The notes: generated by a model not told the origin, from the sequence alone. Shown: positions 54,807-63,272, counted from the stretch's first letter. The stretch is 64,000 nt of DNA from Curtobacterium guangdongense (GCF_049341845.1 NZ_JBMPIT010000007.1:62001-126000); one strand, 5' to 3'. Translations and numbers: made by a program.

Positions 54807-54941
54807 ATGAGTTCGTCCCTGCCCGGCGACGACCCCGCGGAGCTCGACCCGGAGGACGCGTTCGGCCACCCCGCAATCGCCGACCCGACGCGTGACGACT
54901 CCGCGTGGGACGACGAGGACGACGACGACATCGACGTCTGA
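54807..54941 (+). CDS. Small very acidic protein (44 aa)
   Basis: MSSSLPGDDPAELDPEDA … and a C-terminal run of acidic residues (WDDEDDDDIDV). It lacks a Shine-Dalgarno and depends on a leaderless model downstream of the PHO-like box. Its length, frame and the adjacent box support a real small gene, but it could be spurious. Confidence 0.35.
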   Translation: MSSSLPGDDPAELDPEDAFGHPAIADPTRDDSAWDDEDDDDIDV

Positions 54942-54981
54942 GCAGGGACCGTCGCCTGCCCTTCACCCCGTCGACGCCCAG

Positions 54982-55003
54982 CGTCACCGTTCGTTCACGT
55001 GGG
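54982..55003 (+). promoter_or_regulatory. Second candidate PHO-type repeat
   Basis: Units CGTCACCGTTC and GTTCACGTGGG with the TCAC cores exactly 11 bp apart. Weaker than the first box; ends 29 bp before ATG 55033. Confidence 0.35.
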
Positions 55004-55032
55004 CGTTGCCGCGTGCTGTGAACATCGTCCGC

Positions 55033-55164
55033 ATGTCCATCACGCAGCTGTTCCGCACTCGTAGCCTGGTCGGCGACATCGAGAGCGAGTACGACGAGTA
55101 CGACCGCGACGCGGAGATCGAGGTCTCCAAGCGCCGGGAGGGCTGGCTCGAACCCTCCTGGTGA
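55033..55164 (+). CDS. Small acidic protein (43 aa)
   Basis: MSITQLFRTRSLVGDIESEY … ending in KRREGWLEPSW. The centre is rich in Asp/Glu/Tyr (EYDEYDRDAEIEV). Also without a clear ribosome site and sited behind a PHO-type repeat, like the 44-residue gene before it. Unknown function. Confidence 0.4.
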   Translation: MSITQLFRTRSLVGDIESEYDEYDRDAEIEVSKRREGWLEPSW

Positions 55165-55504
55165 CCCCCATCCGTTCGTCTTTCGGGGTACGGAGTCCGG
55201 ATCGCATCGATCCGCGACGACGTACCCCTTTCGCATGCCCGGCGAAGTCGCGCCGGCGGGGTGCATCCTCTGCAATGCGCCAGAAACACCCATGCAACGC
55301 CGGAACGACGCGGTGGACCCCTTGCCCTCGGAGCGGTCGGGGGACGAGACTGGTCGTGCGCTGTACCCCGTGGGGTGCGGTTCCGATGGCGAAGCACGGA
55401 GAACCCTGGGAATCATTCCGTTTGGTTTGTGGGGTACACCTCCGGACCGCTTTACTCGGTCACACCCCACGAAGGCCATCACCGTCGAATGCAGGGAGAG
55501 TCAG
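55165..55504. promoter_or_regulatory. Hairpin-rich upstream region of the group-2 sigma gene
   Basis: 340 bp without a gene. An 8-bp stem GGGGTACG/CGTACCCC (55185-55192 with 55221-55228) encloses a 7-bp stem CGGATCG/CGATCCG (55198-55214, loop CAT). A second nested stem GTGGGGT/ACCCCAC (55429-55435 with 55464-55470) encloses GACCG/CGGTC. GGGGTAC or its complement occurs four times (55185, 55222, 55363, 55431). Could be operators, a terminator for the small gene and a structured 5' leader. Confidence 0.45.
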
Positions 55505-56566
55505 ATGACGATCGCAACGGCAGCACCGAGCACCACCTCGCGCCGGACGAAGAAGGCAACCGCGAAGACCGAGTCGGCCAAGGTCGAGAGCACCACGCTC
55601 GACACCGCCGCGGCAGAGGTCGAGGCGGACGAGCAGCTCGCCGGCGTCCGCGGCGCATCGGTCGACCAGGTCGGCGACTACCTCCGCCACATCGGACGGC
55701 TCGCGCTCCTCACCGCCGAGGAAGAAGCACAGATCGCCCGCCGGATCGAGGTGGGTCTGTTCGCCGGCGAGAAGCTCGCCACGGAGCAGGGCCTCGCGAA
55801 GTCCCTGCAGCGTGAGCTCAAGTGGCTGGTCCGGGACGGTGAGCGCGCCAAGGAGCGCATGATCACCTCGAACCTCCGACTCGTCGTGAGCATCGCGAAG
55901 CGCTACTCGCAGCGTGGCCTGCCCTTCATGGACGTGATCCAGGAAGGCAACCTCGGCCTGGTCCGCGCGGTCGAGAAGTTCGACTTCACGCAGGGCTACA
56001 AGTTCTCGACCTACGCCACCTGGTGGATCCGCCAGGCCATCTCGCGTGGTCTCGCCGACAAGGCCCGCACGATCCGCATCCCGGTGCACACCGTCGAGCT
56101 GATCAACAAGATCTCGCGCACCGAGCGTGACCTCACCGTCGACCTCGGCCGCGCGCCGATGCCGGAAGAGGTCGCAGCCGAGCTCAGCATGTCCGTCGAG
56201 GAACTCGTGGACCTCAAGGGCCGCTCGCACGAGCCGGTCTCGATCCACACCGTCGTCGGCGACTCCGACGACAGCGAACTGGGCGACTTCATCGAGGACG
56301 AGGACGCTGCGTCCCCGAACGAGCTCACCGAGACGACGCTCCTGCACCGCGACATCCGCTCGATCGTCGCGGAGCTCCCGAGCGACGAGGCGAACGTGAT
56401 CCGCATGCGCTACGGCCTCGACGACGACAAGCCGATGACGCTCGACGAGATTTCGAAGATCGTGCACACGACGCGCCAGGCGGTCAGCCGTGTGGAGTCG
56501 CGAGCCAAGCTGCGCCTGTTCGCCAAGGCGGTCTCGCAGGACATGCAGCTCTACCTGACCGAGTAG
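55505..56566 (+). CDS. Group-2 (SigB/HrdC-like) RNA polymerase sigma factor
   Basis: 353 residues from ATG 55505. Regions 1.2 (VGDYLRHIGRLALLTAEEEAQIARRIEVGLFAGE), 2 (NLRLVVSIAKRYSQRGLPFMDVIQEGNLGLVRAVEKFDFTQGYKFSTYATWWIRQAI) and 3 are primary-type. Region 4.2 (MTLDEISKIVHTTRQAVSRVESRAKLRLF) departs from the SigA consensus TRERIRQIESK and the C-terminus is short (SQDMQLYLTE), so it is an alternative primary-like sigma. Probably a stress/stationary-phase factor. Confidence 0.88.
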   Translation: MTIATAAPSTTSRRTKKATAKTESAKVESTTLDTAAAEVEADEQLAGVRGASVDQVGDYLRHIGRLALLTAEEEAQIARRIEVGLFAGEKLATEQGLAKSLQRELKWLVRDGERAKERMITSNLRLVVSIAKRYSQRGLPFMDVIQEGNLGLVRAVEKFDFTQGYKFSTYATWWIRQAISRGLADKARTIRIPVHTVELINKISRTERDLTVDLGRAPMPEEVAAELSMSVEELVDLKGRSHEPVSIHTVVGDSDDSELGDFIEDEDAASPNELTETTLLHRDIRSIVAELPSDEANVIRMRYGLDDDKPMTLDEISKIVHTTRQAVSRVESRAKLRLFAKAVSQDMQLYLTE

Positions 56567-56582
56567 GTCAGCAGTACTTCGG

Positions 56583-56604
56583 CCGACGCCCGCAACGGCG
56601 TCGG
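56583..56604 (+). terminator. Hairpin after the sigma gene (first)
   Basis: An 8-bp perfect stem CCGACGCC/GGCGTCGG with a 6-nt loop, 16 bp after the stop. Confidence 0.55.
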
Positions 56605-56657
56605 TACGGGGAAACCGGGTCGTTCCGTGGGAAGGCGATCCGGTGGGGTGATGGGAC

Positions 56658-56686
56658 GGCCCGTTCGAGCACTGCTCGGACGGGCC
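56658..56686. terminator. Hairpin between the sigma gene and nadK (second)
   Basis: Stem GGCCCGT-T-CGAGC with GCTCG-G-ACGGGCC, 13 pairs including one G-T, 3-nt loop. Between convergent genes, so may serve both. Confidence 0.6.
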
Positions 56687-56708
56687 ACACTCATGTCGGC
56701 GGGCGGGC

Positions 56709-57641
56709 TCAGTCCTCGGCCTCGCGACGGAGCTTCTGCCGGAGGTCGCTCGGGATGAGCTCGACGAGTTGGTCGGGGCGGACGGGCAGGTCGAGCAGGC
56801 TGAGCTTCAGTCGCCCGGTGCGCCCGTGTCGCTCGGCGTCGAGGCGGACGACGCTACCGGCGTCCTTCCGGAGCCGCATGTCGATCTGCGCCCCGGTGGC
56901 GACCTCCCCGACGACGAGTCCGTCGACCTCGAGCGCCGCGCTCCTGGTGCCCTCGGCGATCTCGAACCGGTAGCGCTCCCGCGCGGCGAGGACCACCGCG
57001 CGGTCGATGCCCGCCATCGGAGCGACCGGGGTCACGACGGAGCCGGAGAGTGCGGGGGAGAGGACGGGGCCACCGGCGGCGTAGTTGTACGCGGTGGACC
57101 CGGCCGGGGTCGCTGCGACGATGGCGTCCGCCCGGTAGTACCCGTATCCGAGCCCGCCGACGCTGAGGTCCGCGGACACCTGCCCTGCTCCCGGACGCCG
57201 CACGATGGTGAGGTCGTTGAACGCGAGGTACTCGGTCCGCGCGCCGCTCCACGACAGTCGGGCCTCGAGGGCGTGGTGCGGCTCCAGCTGGTAGTCGCCG
57301 CTCGACAGTCGTTCGAGTGCCGCTTCGAGCTCCGGGGGCTCGATCTCCACGAGGAACCCGACGTTGCCGTAGTTCACCCCGAGCACCGGCACCGGGCGTT
57401 TCGCGACGAGCCGCATCGCACCGAGCATCGTGCCGTCCCCGCCGAGCGCGACGACGAGGTCGACCGTGGCGGTGAAGTCGTCGTCCTCCACCACGTCGAT
57501 CGTGCCGCCGATGCGGGCTGCGTCGATGCGCCGCGCGACGAGGCGGCCGGCGCCGGAGGAGTTCCAGCGCTGCAGGGTCGTGACGGACTCCTGCACGTTC
57601 TTGGTCGGGTGGACGACGAGGCCGACGACGGGCTGCTCCAT
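56709..57641 (-). CDS. nadK: NAD kinase
   Basis: 310 residues. It phosphorylates NAD to NADP. Motifs are VVALGGDGTMLGAMRL (GGDGT), NYGNVGFLVEIEP, EYLAFNDLTIVRRPGAG and ATPAGSTAYNYAAGGP. A single gene convergent with the sigma factor; its start is about 70 bp from the divergent Clp-N gene. Confidence 0.95.
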   Translation of the reverse strand: MEQPVVGLVVHPTKNVQESVTTLQRWNSSGAGRLVARRIDAARIGGTIDVVEDDDFTATVDLVVALGGDGTMLGAMRLVAKRPVPVLGVNYGNVGFLVEIEPPELEAALERLSSGDYQLEPHHALEARLSWSGARTEYLAFNDLTIVRRPGAGQVSADLSVGGLGYGYYRADAIVAATPAGSTAYNYAAGGPVLSPALSGSVVTPVAPMAGIDRAVVLAARERYRFEIAEGTRSAALEVDGLVVGEVATGAQIDMRLRKDAGSVVRLDAERHGRTGRLKLSLLDLPVRPDQLVELIPSDLRQKLRREAED

Positions 57642-57677
57642 GTGCCGGATGGTACCGGGCGGACCTGGTTCGAGGGC

Positions 57678-57706
57678 TTCTCAAAACACTCGCAATAAGA
57701 TATTCT
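57678..57706 (+). promoter_or_regulatory. Promoter of the Clp N-domain gene, leaderless arrangement
   Basis: Minus-35 TTCTCA, 17 nt, minus-10 TATTCT, which ends 6 nt before ATG 57713. No ribosome site is present, so transcription would start at or beside the ATG. An unusually AT-rich segment for this region. Confidence 0.55.
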
Positions 57707-57712
57707 GCATAC

Positions 57713-58090
57713 ATGCAGACCGCCGCGCTCTCCGTCGCCTCGGTCGTGCTCTGCTCGGGGATGCCGCGGTTCAGCGACGTCCTGCGGCGCCACGGCGTCA
57801 CGGCCGATGTCCTCCGCGACGCCATCCGTGTGTTCGTCGGTGCCGGTACCGAGCCGTACCCGACCGAGGCCGACCGCATCACGTGCACCCCCGCCGGAGC
57901 GCGGCTCCTGGCGCACGCGTCGCAGATCGCCGGCCCGCACGAGCGCGTCCGTCCGCACCACGTGATGCTCGCCGTGCTCGACGGGATGGACGACCCGTTC
58001 ATGGGTGCTGCACACGACGTCCTCGATCAAGTCGGCGTCGACCCCCGTCGCTTCCGGCGTGCCCTCCGCCGCGCTGCTCGCCGCGCGTAG
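57713..58090 (+). CDS. Stand-alone Clp N-domain protein
   Basis: 125 residues. The sequence LLAHASQIAGPHERVRPHHVMLAVLDGMDDPFMGAAHDVLDQVGVDPRRFRRAL parallels the N-terminal repeat of ClpC (…LAQEEAKMLNHNYIGTEHILLGLIHEGEG…), with one clear repeat and a divergent first half. There is no AAA domain. Placed just before clpC, it could be an adaptor, competitor or anti-adaptor for ClpC, or have a separate role. Not recognised as a named protein. Confidence 0.65.
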   Translation: MQTAALSVASVVLCSGMPRFSDVLRRHGVTADVLRDAIRVFVGAGTEPYPTEADRITCTPAGARLLAHASQIAGPHERVRPHHVMLAVLDGMDDPFMGAAHDVLDQVGVDPRRFRRALRRAARRA

Positions 58091-58196
58091 CGGAGCGAGG
58101 TCACGCCCACGGCGAACAGGGGCAGACCACCGGGGATGCGCTGGTTAGTCTCGATGTACGTCACCGGTCTTCCACGAGCCCGGCAAGGGAGAGCAC

Positions 58197-60719
58197 ATGT
58201 TCGAGAGATTCACCGACCGAGCCCGTCGTGTTGTCGTCCTCGCTCAAGAAGAAGCGAAGATGCTCAACCACAACTACATCGGCACCGAGCACATCCTCCT
58301 CGGCCTCATCCACGAGGGCGAGGGCGTCGCCGCCAAGGCGCTGGAGTCGCTCGGCATCTCGCTCGATGCCGTCCGCGAGCAGGTCCAGGACATCATCGGG
58401 CAGGGCCAGCAGCAGCCGACCGGGCACATCCCGTTCACGCCGCGCGCCAAGAAGGTGCTCGAGCTGTCCCTGCGCGAGGCGCTGCAGCTCGGTCACAACT
58501 ACATCGGCACCGAGCACATCCTCCTCGGCCTCATCCGCGAGGGCGAGGGTGTCGCAGCCCAGGTGCTCGTCAAGCTCGGCGCCGACCTGAACCGCGTCCG
58601 CCAGCAGGTCATCCAGCTCCTGTCCGGCTACCAGGGCAAGGAAGCGGTCGCCGTCGGCGGCGAGCAGCAACAGAACGCCCAGCAGGGTTCGCAGGTCCTC
58701 GACCAGTTCGGTCGGAACCTCACCCAGGCCGCGCGCGACGGCAAGCTCGACCCGGTCATCGGCCGCGAGAAGGAGATGGAGCGGGTCATGCAGATCCTCT
58801 CCCGCCGCTCCAAGAACAACCCCGTCCTGATCGGTGAGCCCGGCGTCGGCAAGACCGCCGTCGTCGAGGGTCTCGCCCAGGCGATCGTCAAGGGCGACGT
58901 GCCCGAGACGCTCAAGGACAAGCAGCTCTACTCGCTCGACCTCGGGTCGCTCATCGCCGGGTCCCGCTACCGCGGTGACTTCGAGGAGCGCCTGAAGAAG
59001 GTCACGAAGGAGATCCGCACCCGCGGCGACATCATCGTCTTCATCGACGAGATCCACACGCTCGTGGGAGCCGGTGCAGCCGAGGGCGCGATCGACGCCG
59101 CGTCGATCCTCAAGCCGCTCCTCGCCCGTGGTGAGCTCCAGACCATCGGTGCCACGACCCTCGACGAGTACCGCAAGCACTTCGAGAAGGACGCAGCACT
59201 CGAGCGTCGCTTCCAGCCGGTGCAGGTCAACGAGCCGTCGCTGCCGCACGCGATCAACATCCTCAAGGGCCTCCGCGACAAGTACGAGGCGTTCCACAAG
59301 GTGTCCATCACCGACGGCGCCATCGTCGCCGCGGCGAACCTCGCGGACCGCTACGTGCAGGACCGCTTCCTGCCCGACAAGGCAATCGACCTGATCGACG
59401 AGGCCGGCGCTCGCCTGCGTCTCTCGATCCTGTCGGCGCCGCCGGAGCTCCGCGAGTTCGACGAGAAGATCTCGACGGTCCGCGGGTCGAAGGAAGCCGC
59501 CATCGAGGAGCAGGACTTCGAGAAGGCCGCGAGCCTGCGCGACGAGGAGAAGAAGCTCCTCGGCGAGCGTCTCCGCCTCGAGAAGCAGTGGCGTGCCGGT
59601 GACGTCGCGGCGTCCGGCACCGTCGACGAGGGCATCATCGCCGAGGTCCTGGCGCAGGCCACGGGCATCCCGGTGTTCAAGCTCACCGAAGAGGAGACCT
59701 CGCGCCTCGTCTTCATGGAGAAGGCCCTGCACCAGCGGGTCATCGGTCAGGAAGAAGCCATCTCGGCGCTCTCGAAGACCATCCGCCGCACCCGCGCCGG
59801 CCTCAAGGACCCGAACCGCCCCTCGGGCTCGTTCATCTTCGCCGGCCCCACGGGCGTCGGGAAGACCGAGCTCGCCAAGGCGCTCGCGGAGTTCCTGTTC
59901 GACGACGAGGGTGCACTGATCTCCCTCGACATGTCGGAGTTCGGCGAGAAGCACACCGTCTCGCGCCTGTTCGGTGCCCCTCCCGGGTTCGTCGGGTTCG
60001 AAGAGGGCGGCCAGCTCACCGAGAAGGTGCGTCGCAAGCCGTTCTCCGTGGTCCTCTTCGACGAGATCGAGAAGGCCCACCCGGACATCTTCAACTCGCT
60101 GCTGCAGGTCCTCGAAGAGGGCCGTCTGACCGATGGTCAGGGCCGCGTGGTCGACTTCAAGAACACCGTCATCATCATGACCACGAACCTCGGTTCGCAG
60201 GGCATCGCCGGTGGCCCGGTGGGCTTCCAGGTCGAGGGTGACTCGGGCGTCGGCTACGACCGCATGCGCTCGAAGGTGAACGAGGAGCTCAAGAAGCACT
60301 TCAAGCCCGAGTTCCTCAACCGCGTCGACGACACGATCGTGTTCCCGCAGCTCTCGCAGTCCGAGCTGCTGCAGATCGTGGACCTGTTCGTGAAGCGTCT
60401 GTCCGACCGCATGCTCGACCGCGACATGACCGTCGAGCTCACGCTGCCGGCGAAGGAGCAGCTCATCAAGGTCGGGTTCGACCCCGCCCTCGGTGCCCGC
60501 CCGCTCCGTCGTGCCATGCAGCACGAGGTCGAGGACCAGCTGTCCGAGCACATCCTGCAGGGTGAGCTCACCGCTGGCGACCACGTCAAGGTCGACTTCA
60601 TCGACGGCAAGTTCGAGTTCGAGACCGGGCGTCAGCCGGGCCGCGAAGAGGTCCTCGCCGGCGCAGCCGCCGTGGAGTCCGGAACGGAAGCCGCTCCGCA
60701 GGGCGAGATCGAGTCCTAG
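58197..60719 (+). CDS. clpC: ATP-dependent Clp protease ATP-binding subunit ClpC
   Basis: 840 residues. Two N-domain repeats (AQEEAKMLNHNYIGTEHILL and LGHNYIGTEHILL), AAA1 (GEPGVGKTAVVEG), a UVR segment (EAAIEEQDFEKAASLRDEEKKL), AAA2 (GPTGVGKTELAKA). The ClpP-docking loop is ahead of LFGAPPGFVGFEEGG. With ClpP it unfolds and degrades proteins. No CtsR or McsA/B gene is visible nearby. A very strong palindromic terminator follows. Confidence 0.97.
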   Translation: MFERFTDRARRVVVLAQEEAKMLNHNYIGTEHILLGLIHEGEGVAAKALESLGISLDAVREQVQDIIGQGQQQPTGHIPFTPRAKKVLELSLREALQLGHNYIGTEHILLGLIREGEGVAAQVLVKLGADLNRVRQQVIQLLSGYQGKEAVAVGGEQQQNAQQGSQVLDQFGRNLTQAARDGKLDPVIGREKEMERVMQILSRRSKNNPVLIGEPGVGKTAVVEGLAQAIVKGDVPETLKDKQLYSLDLGSLIAGSRYRGDFEERLKKVTKEIRTRGDIIVFIDEIHTLVGAGAAEGAIDAASILKPLLARGELQTIGATTLDEYRKHFEKDAALERRFQPVQVNEPSLPHAINILKGLRDKYEAFHKVSITDGAIVAAANLADRYVQDRFLPDKAIDLIDEAGARLRLSILSAPPELREFDEKISTVRGSKEAAIEEQDFEKAASLRDEEKKLLGERLRLEKQWRAGDVAASGTVDEGIIAEVLAQATGIPVFKLTEEETSRLVFMEKALHQRVIGQEEAISALSKTIRRTRAGLKDPNRPSGSFIFAGPTGVGKTELAKALAEFLFDDEGALISLDMSEFGEKHTVSRLFGAPPGFVGFEEGGQLTEKVRRKPFSVVLFDEIEKAHPDIFNSLLQVLEEGRLTDGQGRVVDFKNTVIIMTTNLGSQGIAGGPVGFQVEGDSGVGYDRMRSKVNEELKKHFKPEFLNRVDDTIVFPQLSQSELLQIVDLFVKRLSDRMLDRDMTVELTLPAKEQLIKVGFDPALGARPLRRAMQHEVEDQLSEHILQGELTAGDHVKVDFIDGKFEFETGRQPGREEVLAGAAAVESGTEAAPQGEIES

Positions 60720-60730
60720 GACCCAGCCAC

Positions 60731-60780
60731 AGACAGACGGGAGGCCCGGTGCCAGCTGGCACCGGGCCTCCCGTCTGTCT
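60731..60780. terminator. Perfect 50-bp palindrome, bidirectional terminator
   Basis: 25-bp arms without a spacer or mismatch: left arm begins AGACAGACGGGAGGCCCGG and right arm ends CCGGGCCTCCCGTCTGTCT. It lies between convergent clpC and the SRPBCC gene. Confidence 0.9.
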
Positions 60781-60791
60781 TCGGCCGGGTC

Positions 60792-61244
60792 TCAGGCCTG
60801 GACGTCACCGCGCCAGCCGGCGTCCGTGGGAGCCGACTCGACGTGCTCCTTGTAGTTCTGCAGGTCCTTCTTGATGGCGTGGCCACCGATGCCGACCGCG
60901 GAACCGAGCTTCTCGAGGAAGCCGGAGGGCTGCCAGTCGATCTGCGCGGTCACGCGCGTCTCGTTGTCGGACAGCTTGTGGAACGTGACGACACCGGCGT
61001 GGTCGGTCTCGCCGTCCTTGACCGTCCAGGCAACCCGCTCGTCGGGGTGCTGCTCGGTGATCTTCGCGCGGAACTCGCGCTCCTGGCCCGCGACCTTCAC
61101 GGTCCAGTCGGTCGTGGTGTCGTCGACCTGGACGATCTTCTCCACCTCGCTGAGGAACGCGGGGAACTCCTCGAAGCGGGTCCACTGCCCGTAGGCAGCG
61201 CTGACGGGGACGTTGACGTCGATGGTCTCGATGATCTGAGGCAT
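60792..61244 (-). CDS. SRPBCC / polyketide-cyclase-like (COG5637) protein
   Basis: 150 residues. MPQIIETIDVNVPVSAAYGQWTRFEEFPAFLSEVEKIVQVDD and WTVKDGETDHAGVVTFHKL are the coenzyme-Q-binding/START-like fold of COG5637 cyclases. Single-domain, soluble, binds an unknown hydrophobic ligand. Convergent with clpC and divergent from argA. Confidence 0.83.
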   Translation of the reverse strand: MPQIIETIDVNVPVSAAYGQWTRFEEFPAFLSEVEKIVQVDDTTTDWTVKVAGQEREFRAKITEQHPDERVAWTVKDGETDHAGVVTFHKLSDNETRVTAQIDWQPSGFLEKLGSAVGIGGHAIKKDLQNYKEHVESAPTDAGWRGDVQA

Positions 61245-61317
61245 GTCCTGGACGGTAGGCGGCGGCGCATGTGCGCAGCCCAGGGAGCCGTACCCCGTGA
61301 GCACTATGGTTGGGGAG

Positions 61318-61860
61318 ATGACTGAGCACGGGAAGCACGCGTTCCACGAACGGGACGACCACGGCATCCTCGTGCGACCGGCGCTGGCGTCGGACGTCCC
61401 GCACATCCAGCGCCTCATCGCCCCCTACGTCGACCGGCGCATCCTGCTCGGCAAGGAGAACGTCGCGCTCTACGGCTCGATCCAGCAGTTCCGGATCGCC
61501 GAGGGTCCCGACGGTGTGCCTATCGGGTGCGGTGCCCTCGCCGTGTTCTGGGACGACATCGCCGAGGTCCGCACGCTCGCCCTCGACGCGGACTGGATCC
61601 ACAAGCGCGTCGGGCACCGGATGCTCGAAGCCCTCGAGCACGACGCCCGTGAGCTCGGTGTCGCGCGGATCTTCTGCCTGACGTTCGAGGTCGACTTCTT
61701 CACGAAGCACGGGTACCTCGAGATCGGCGAGAGCGTCGTGTCCCCGGACGTCTACGCCGAGCTCGTCCGGTCGTCCGACGAGGGCGTGGCAGAGTTCCTC
61801 GACCTCGCCCGGGTTAAGCCGAACACCCTCGGCAACACCCGCATGCTGAAGATCCTCTGA
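61318..61860 (+). CDS. argA: Amino-acid N-acetyltransferase (N-acetylglutamate synthase)
   Basis: 180 residues. A stand-alone GNAT domain close to the actinobacterial ArgA type: GILVRPALASDVPHIQRLI, VGHRMLEALEHDARELG (acetyl-CoA loop), IFCLTFEVDFFTKHGY and the C-terminal VKPNTLGNTRMLKIL. It starts arginine synthesis by acetylating glutamate. ATG 61306 is a possible earlier start. Confidence 0.88.
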   Translation: MTEHGKHAFHERDDHGILVRPALASDVPHIQRLIAPYVDRRILLGKENVALYGSIQQFRIAEGPDGVPIGCGALAVFWDDIAEVRTLALDADWIHKRVGHRMLEALEHDARELGVARIFCLTFEVDFFTKHGYLEIGESVVSPDVYAELVRSSDEGVAEFLDLARVKPNTLGNTRMLKIL

Positions 61861-61924
61861 CGCTTTCGGGTCGTCCTCGGCGGGGTTCCCTCGCGGCGCG
61901 CCAGGCGTTGTCTACCCTGTGCGC

Positions 61925-62605
61925 ATGTCCTCGTTCCGCCACCCCGTCGGCCCGCAGAAGCCGGGCGTCTACTGGCGCCGCCGTGCGACCGTGGCCGGAG
62001 TGATCCTGCTCATCGTGGTCGTCGTCGTGCTCATCGTCGTGGGGCGCGGGAACGGGGCGTCGTCCGCCGCTGCGCCGTCGGCGTCGCCCGCTTCTTCGTC
62101 GTCTTCCGCCGCTTCGTCGTCGTCTTCGTCGTCGTCCGCTGGCGCATCGTCAGCGCCGTCGGCATCCGCGTCCGCTTCGGCGCCCGCTTCCGCCGCCGAC
62201 GGGTCGACGTGCTCGAAGGACCAGATCACGCTGAAGCCCGTCCTCGACAAGAGCGCGTACGGCCCCACCGAGGACCCGAAGATCGCGATGTCGATCTCGA
62301 ACAAGGGATCGAACTCCTGCCACATGGACCTGGGGTCGTCGCAGCAGGTCCTGACGATCAGCTCCGGCGAGGAGCAGTACTGGTCGTCGAAGGACTGCCA
62401 GACCGGTGGGACGAACCAGGACGTCACGATCAAGGCCGGGCAGACCCTGACCACGCCGGCCATCGCGTGGGACCGGACGCGGTCGTCGGCCTCGACGTGT
62501 GATGCCTCTCGTCCGTCGGTGACCGGCGGGGGAGCGAGCTACCACCTGCAGGTCGCGGTGGGGAACATCACGGCGAAGGACTCGGCGCAGTTCATCCTGA
62601 ACTAG
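61925..62605 (+). CDS. Membrane-anchored Ser/Ala-rich extracytoplasmic protein
   Basis: 226 residues. A basic N-terminus, one membrane helix (VAGVILLIVVVVVLIVVG), a Ser/Ala low-complexity linker of about 50 residues, and a C-terminal domain of about 130 residues with paired cysteines (TCSKDQITLKPVLDKSAYGPTEDPKIAMSISNKGSNSCHMDLGSSQQVLTISSGEEQYWSSKDCQ). Resembles DUF4232-like outer-surface proteins. Unknown role. Confidence 0.72.
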   Translation: MSSFRHPVGPQKPGVYWRRRATVAGVILLIVVVVVLIVVGRGNGASSAAAPSASPASSSSSAASSSSSSSSAGASSAPSASASASAPASAADGSTCSKDQITLKPVLDKSAYGPTEDPKIAMSISNKGSNSCHMDLGSSQQVLTISSGEEQYWSSKDCQTGGTNQDVTIKAGQTLTTPAIAWDRTRSSASTCDASRPSVTGGGASYHLQVAVGNITAKDSAQFILN

Positions 62606-62625
62606 GTGCTGGTATCTGATACTTT

Positions 62626-62695
62626 GGATCGGGATCGGGATCGGGATCCCGATCGAGCGGCGCTCCCTTCCGGGGCGCCGCTTTCCCGTGATCGG
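62626..62695 (+). ncRNA. Candidate structured RNA upstream of the DUF3800 gene
   Basis: Tandem GGATCG units (62626-62648, 3.8 copies) run into a perfect 16-bp palindrome GATCGGGATCCCGATC (62639-62654). A closing stem CCGATC/GATCGG (62649-62654 with 62690-62695) surrounds a strong hairpin AGCGGCGC … GCGCCGCT with CCC/GGG and loop TTCC (62656-62682). An inverted repeat GTATC-T-GATAC (62612-62622) precedes it in an AT-rich promoter-like stretch. The hairpin might instead terminate the upstream gene. Confidence 0.45.
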
Positions 62696-62714
62696 CAGGT
62701 GCTCGGAGGATCGG

Positions 62715-63272
62715 ATGCGTGTGTTCGTCGACGAGTCCCAGGTCGGCGGAACCGGCGGTACCGGCCCGTACATCCTCGTGAGTACTTCGGTGGGACCCGA
62801 GGTCGACGCCGAGGAGCTCCGTCAGCAGCTCCGACGATTCGTGCCCAGGGGTCAGCGCAAGCTCCACTGGCACGAGGCGGTTCGTGCGTTCCGCCTCGAG
62901 GTCCTCGAGTTCGTGGCCAGCAGAGACCTCGAGCACTGCGTCGTGGTGCGCGACGTCCGTGATGGTGAGCGACCAGAGCGGGCTCGCCGACGATGCCTTG
63001 AAGCGCTGCTCTGGGAGTTGGACCGTGTGGGGACGGAGGAAGTCGTGCTCGAATCGCGCGGCCCGGCTGATGATCGTCGTGATCTCGAGATGCTCGGCAG
63101 GCTTCGTTCTCGACGGATCGTGGGCACAGGGATCAGGATGTTCCACGCCCGAGGTCACGATGAGCCGCTCGTGTGGCTGCCGGATGTCATCTGCGGTGCG
63201 GTGGGAGCAGCGAGCCGGGGCGACCCGGACTACCGGGTGCTCATCGACCACCAGATCTGGAGTACCCCGTGA
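62715..63272 (+). CDS. DUF3800 domain protein
   Basis: 185 residues with a perfect GGAGGA 4 nt before ATG. The N-terminal FVDESQ, the centre HWHEA, and the C-terminal WLPDVICGAVGAASRGDPDYRVLID are the DUF3800 landmarks, with acidic residues placed for an RNase H-like active site. Contains codons rare in this genome (AGA, AGG, ACA), suggesting transfer. DUF3800 genes are often in mobile or defence contexts; the function is not defined. A structured leader precedes it. Confidence 0.8.
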   Translation: MRVFVDESQVGGTGGTGPYILVSTSVGPEVDAEELRQQLRRFVPRGQRKLHWHEAVRAFRLEVLEFVASRDLEHCVVVRDVRDGERPERARRRCLEALLWELDRVGTEEVVLESRGPADDRRDLEMLGRLRSRRIVGTGIRMFHARGHDEPLVWLPDVICGAVGAASRGDPDYRVLIDHQIWSTP

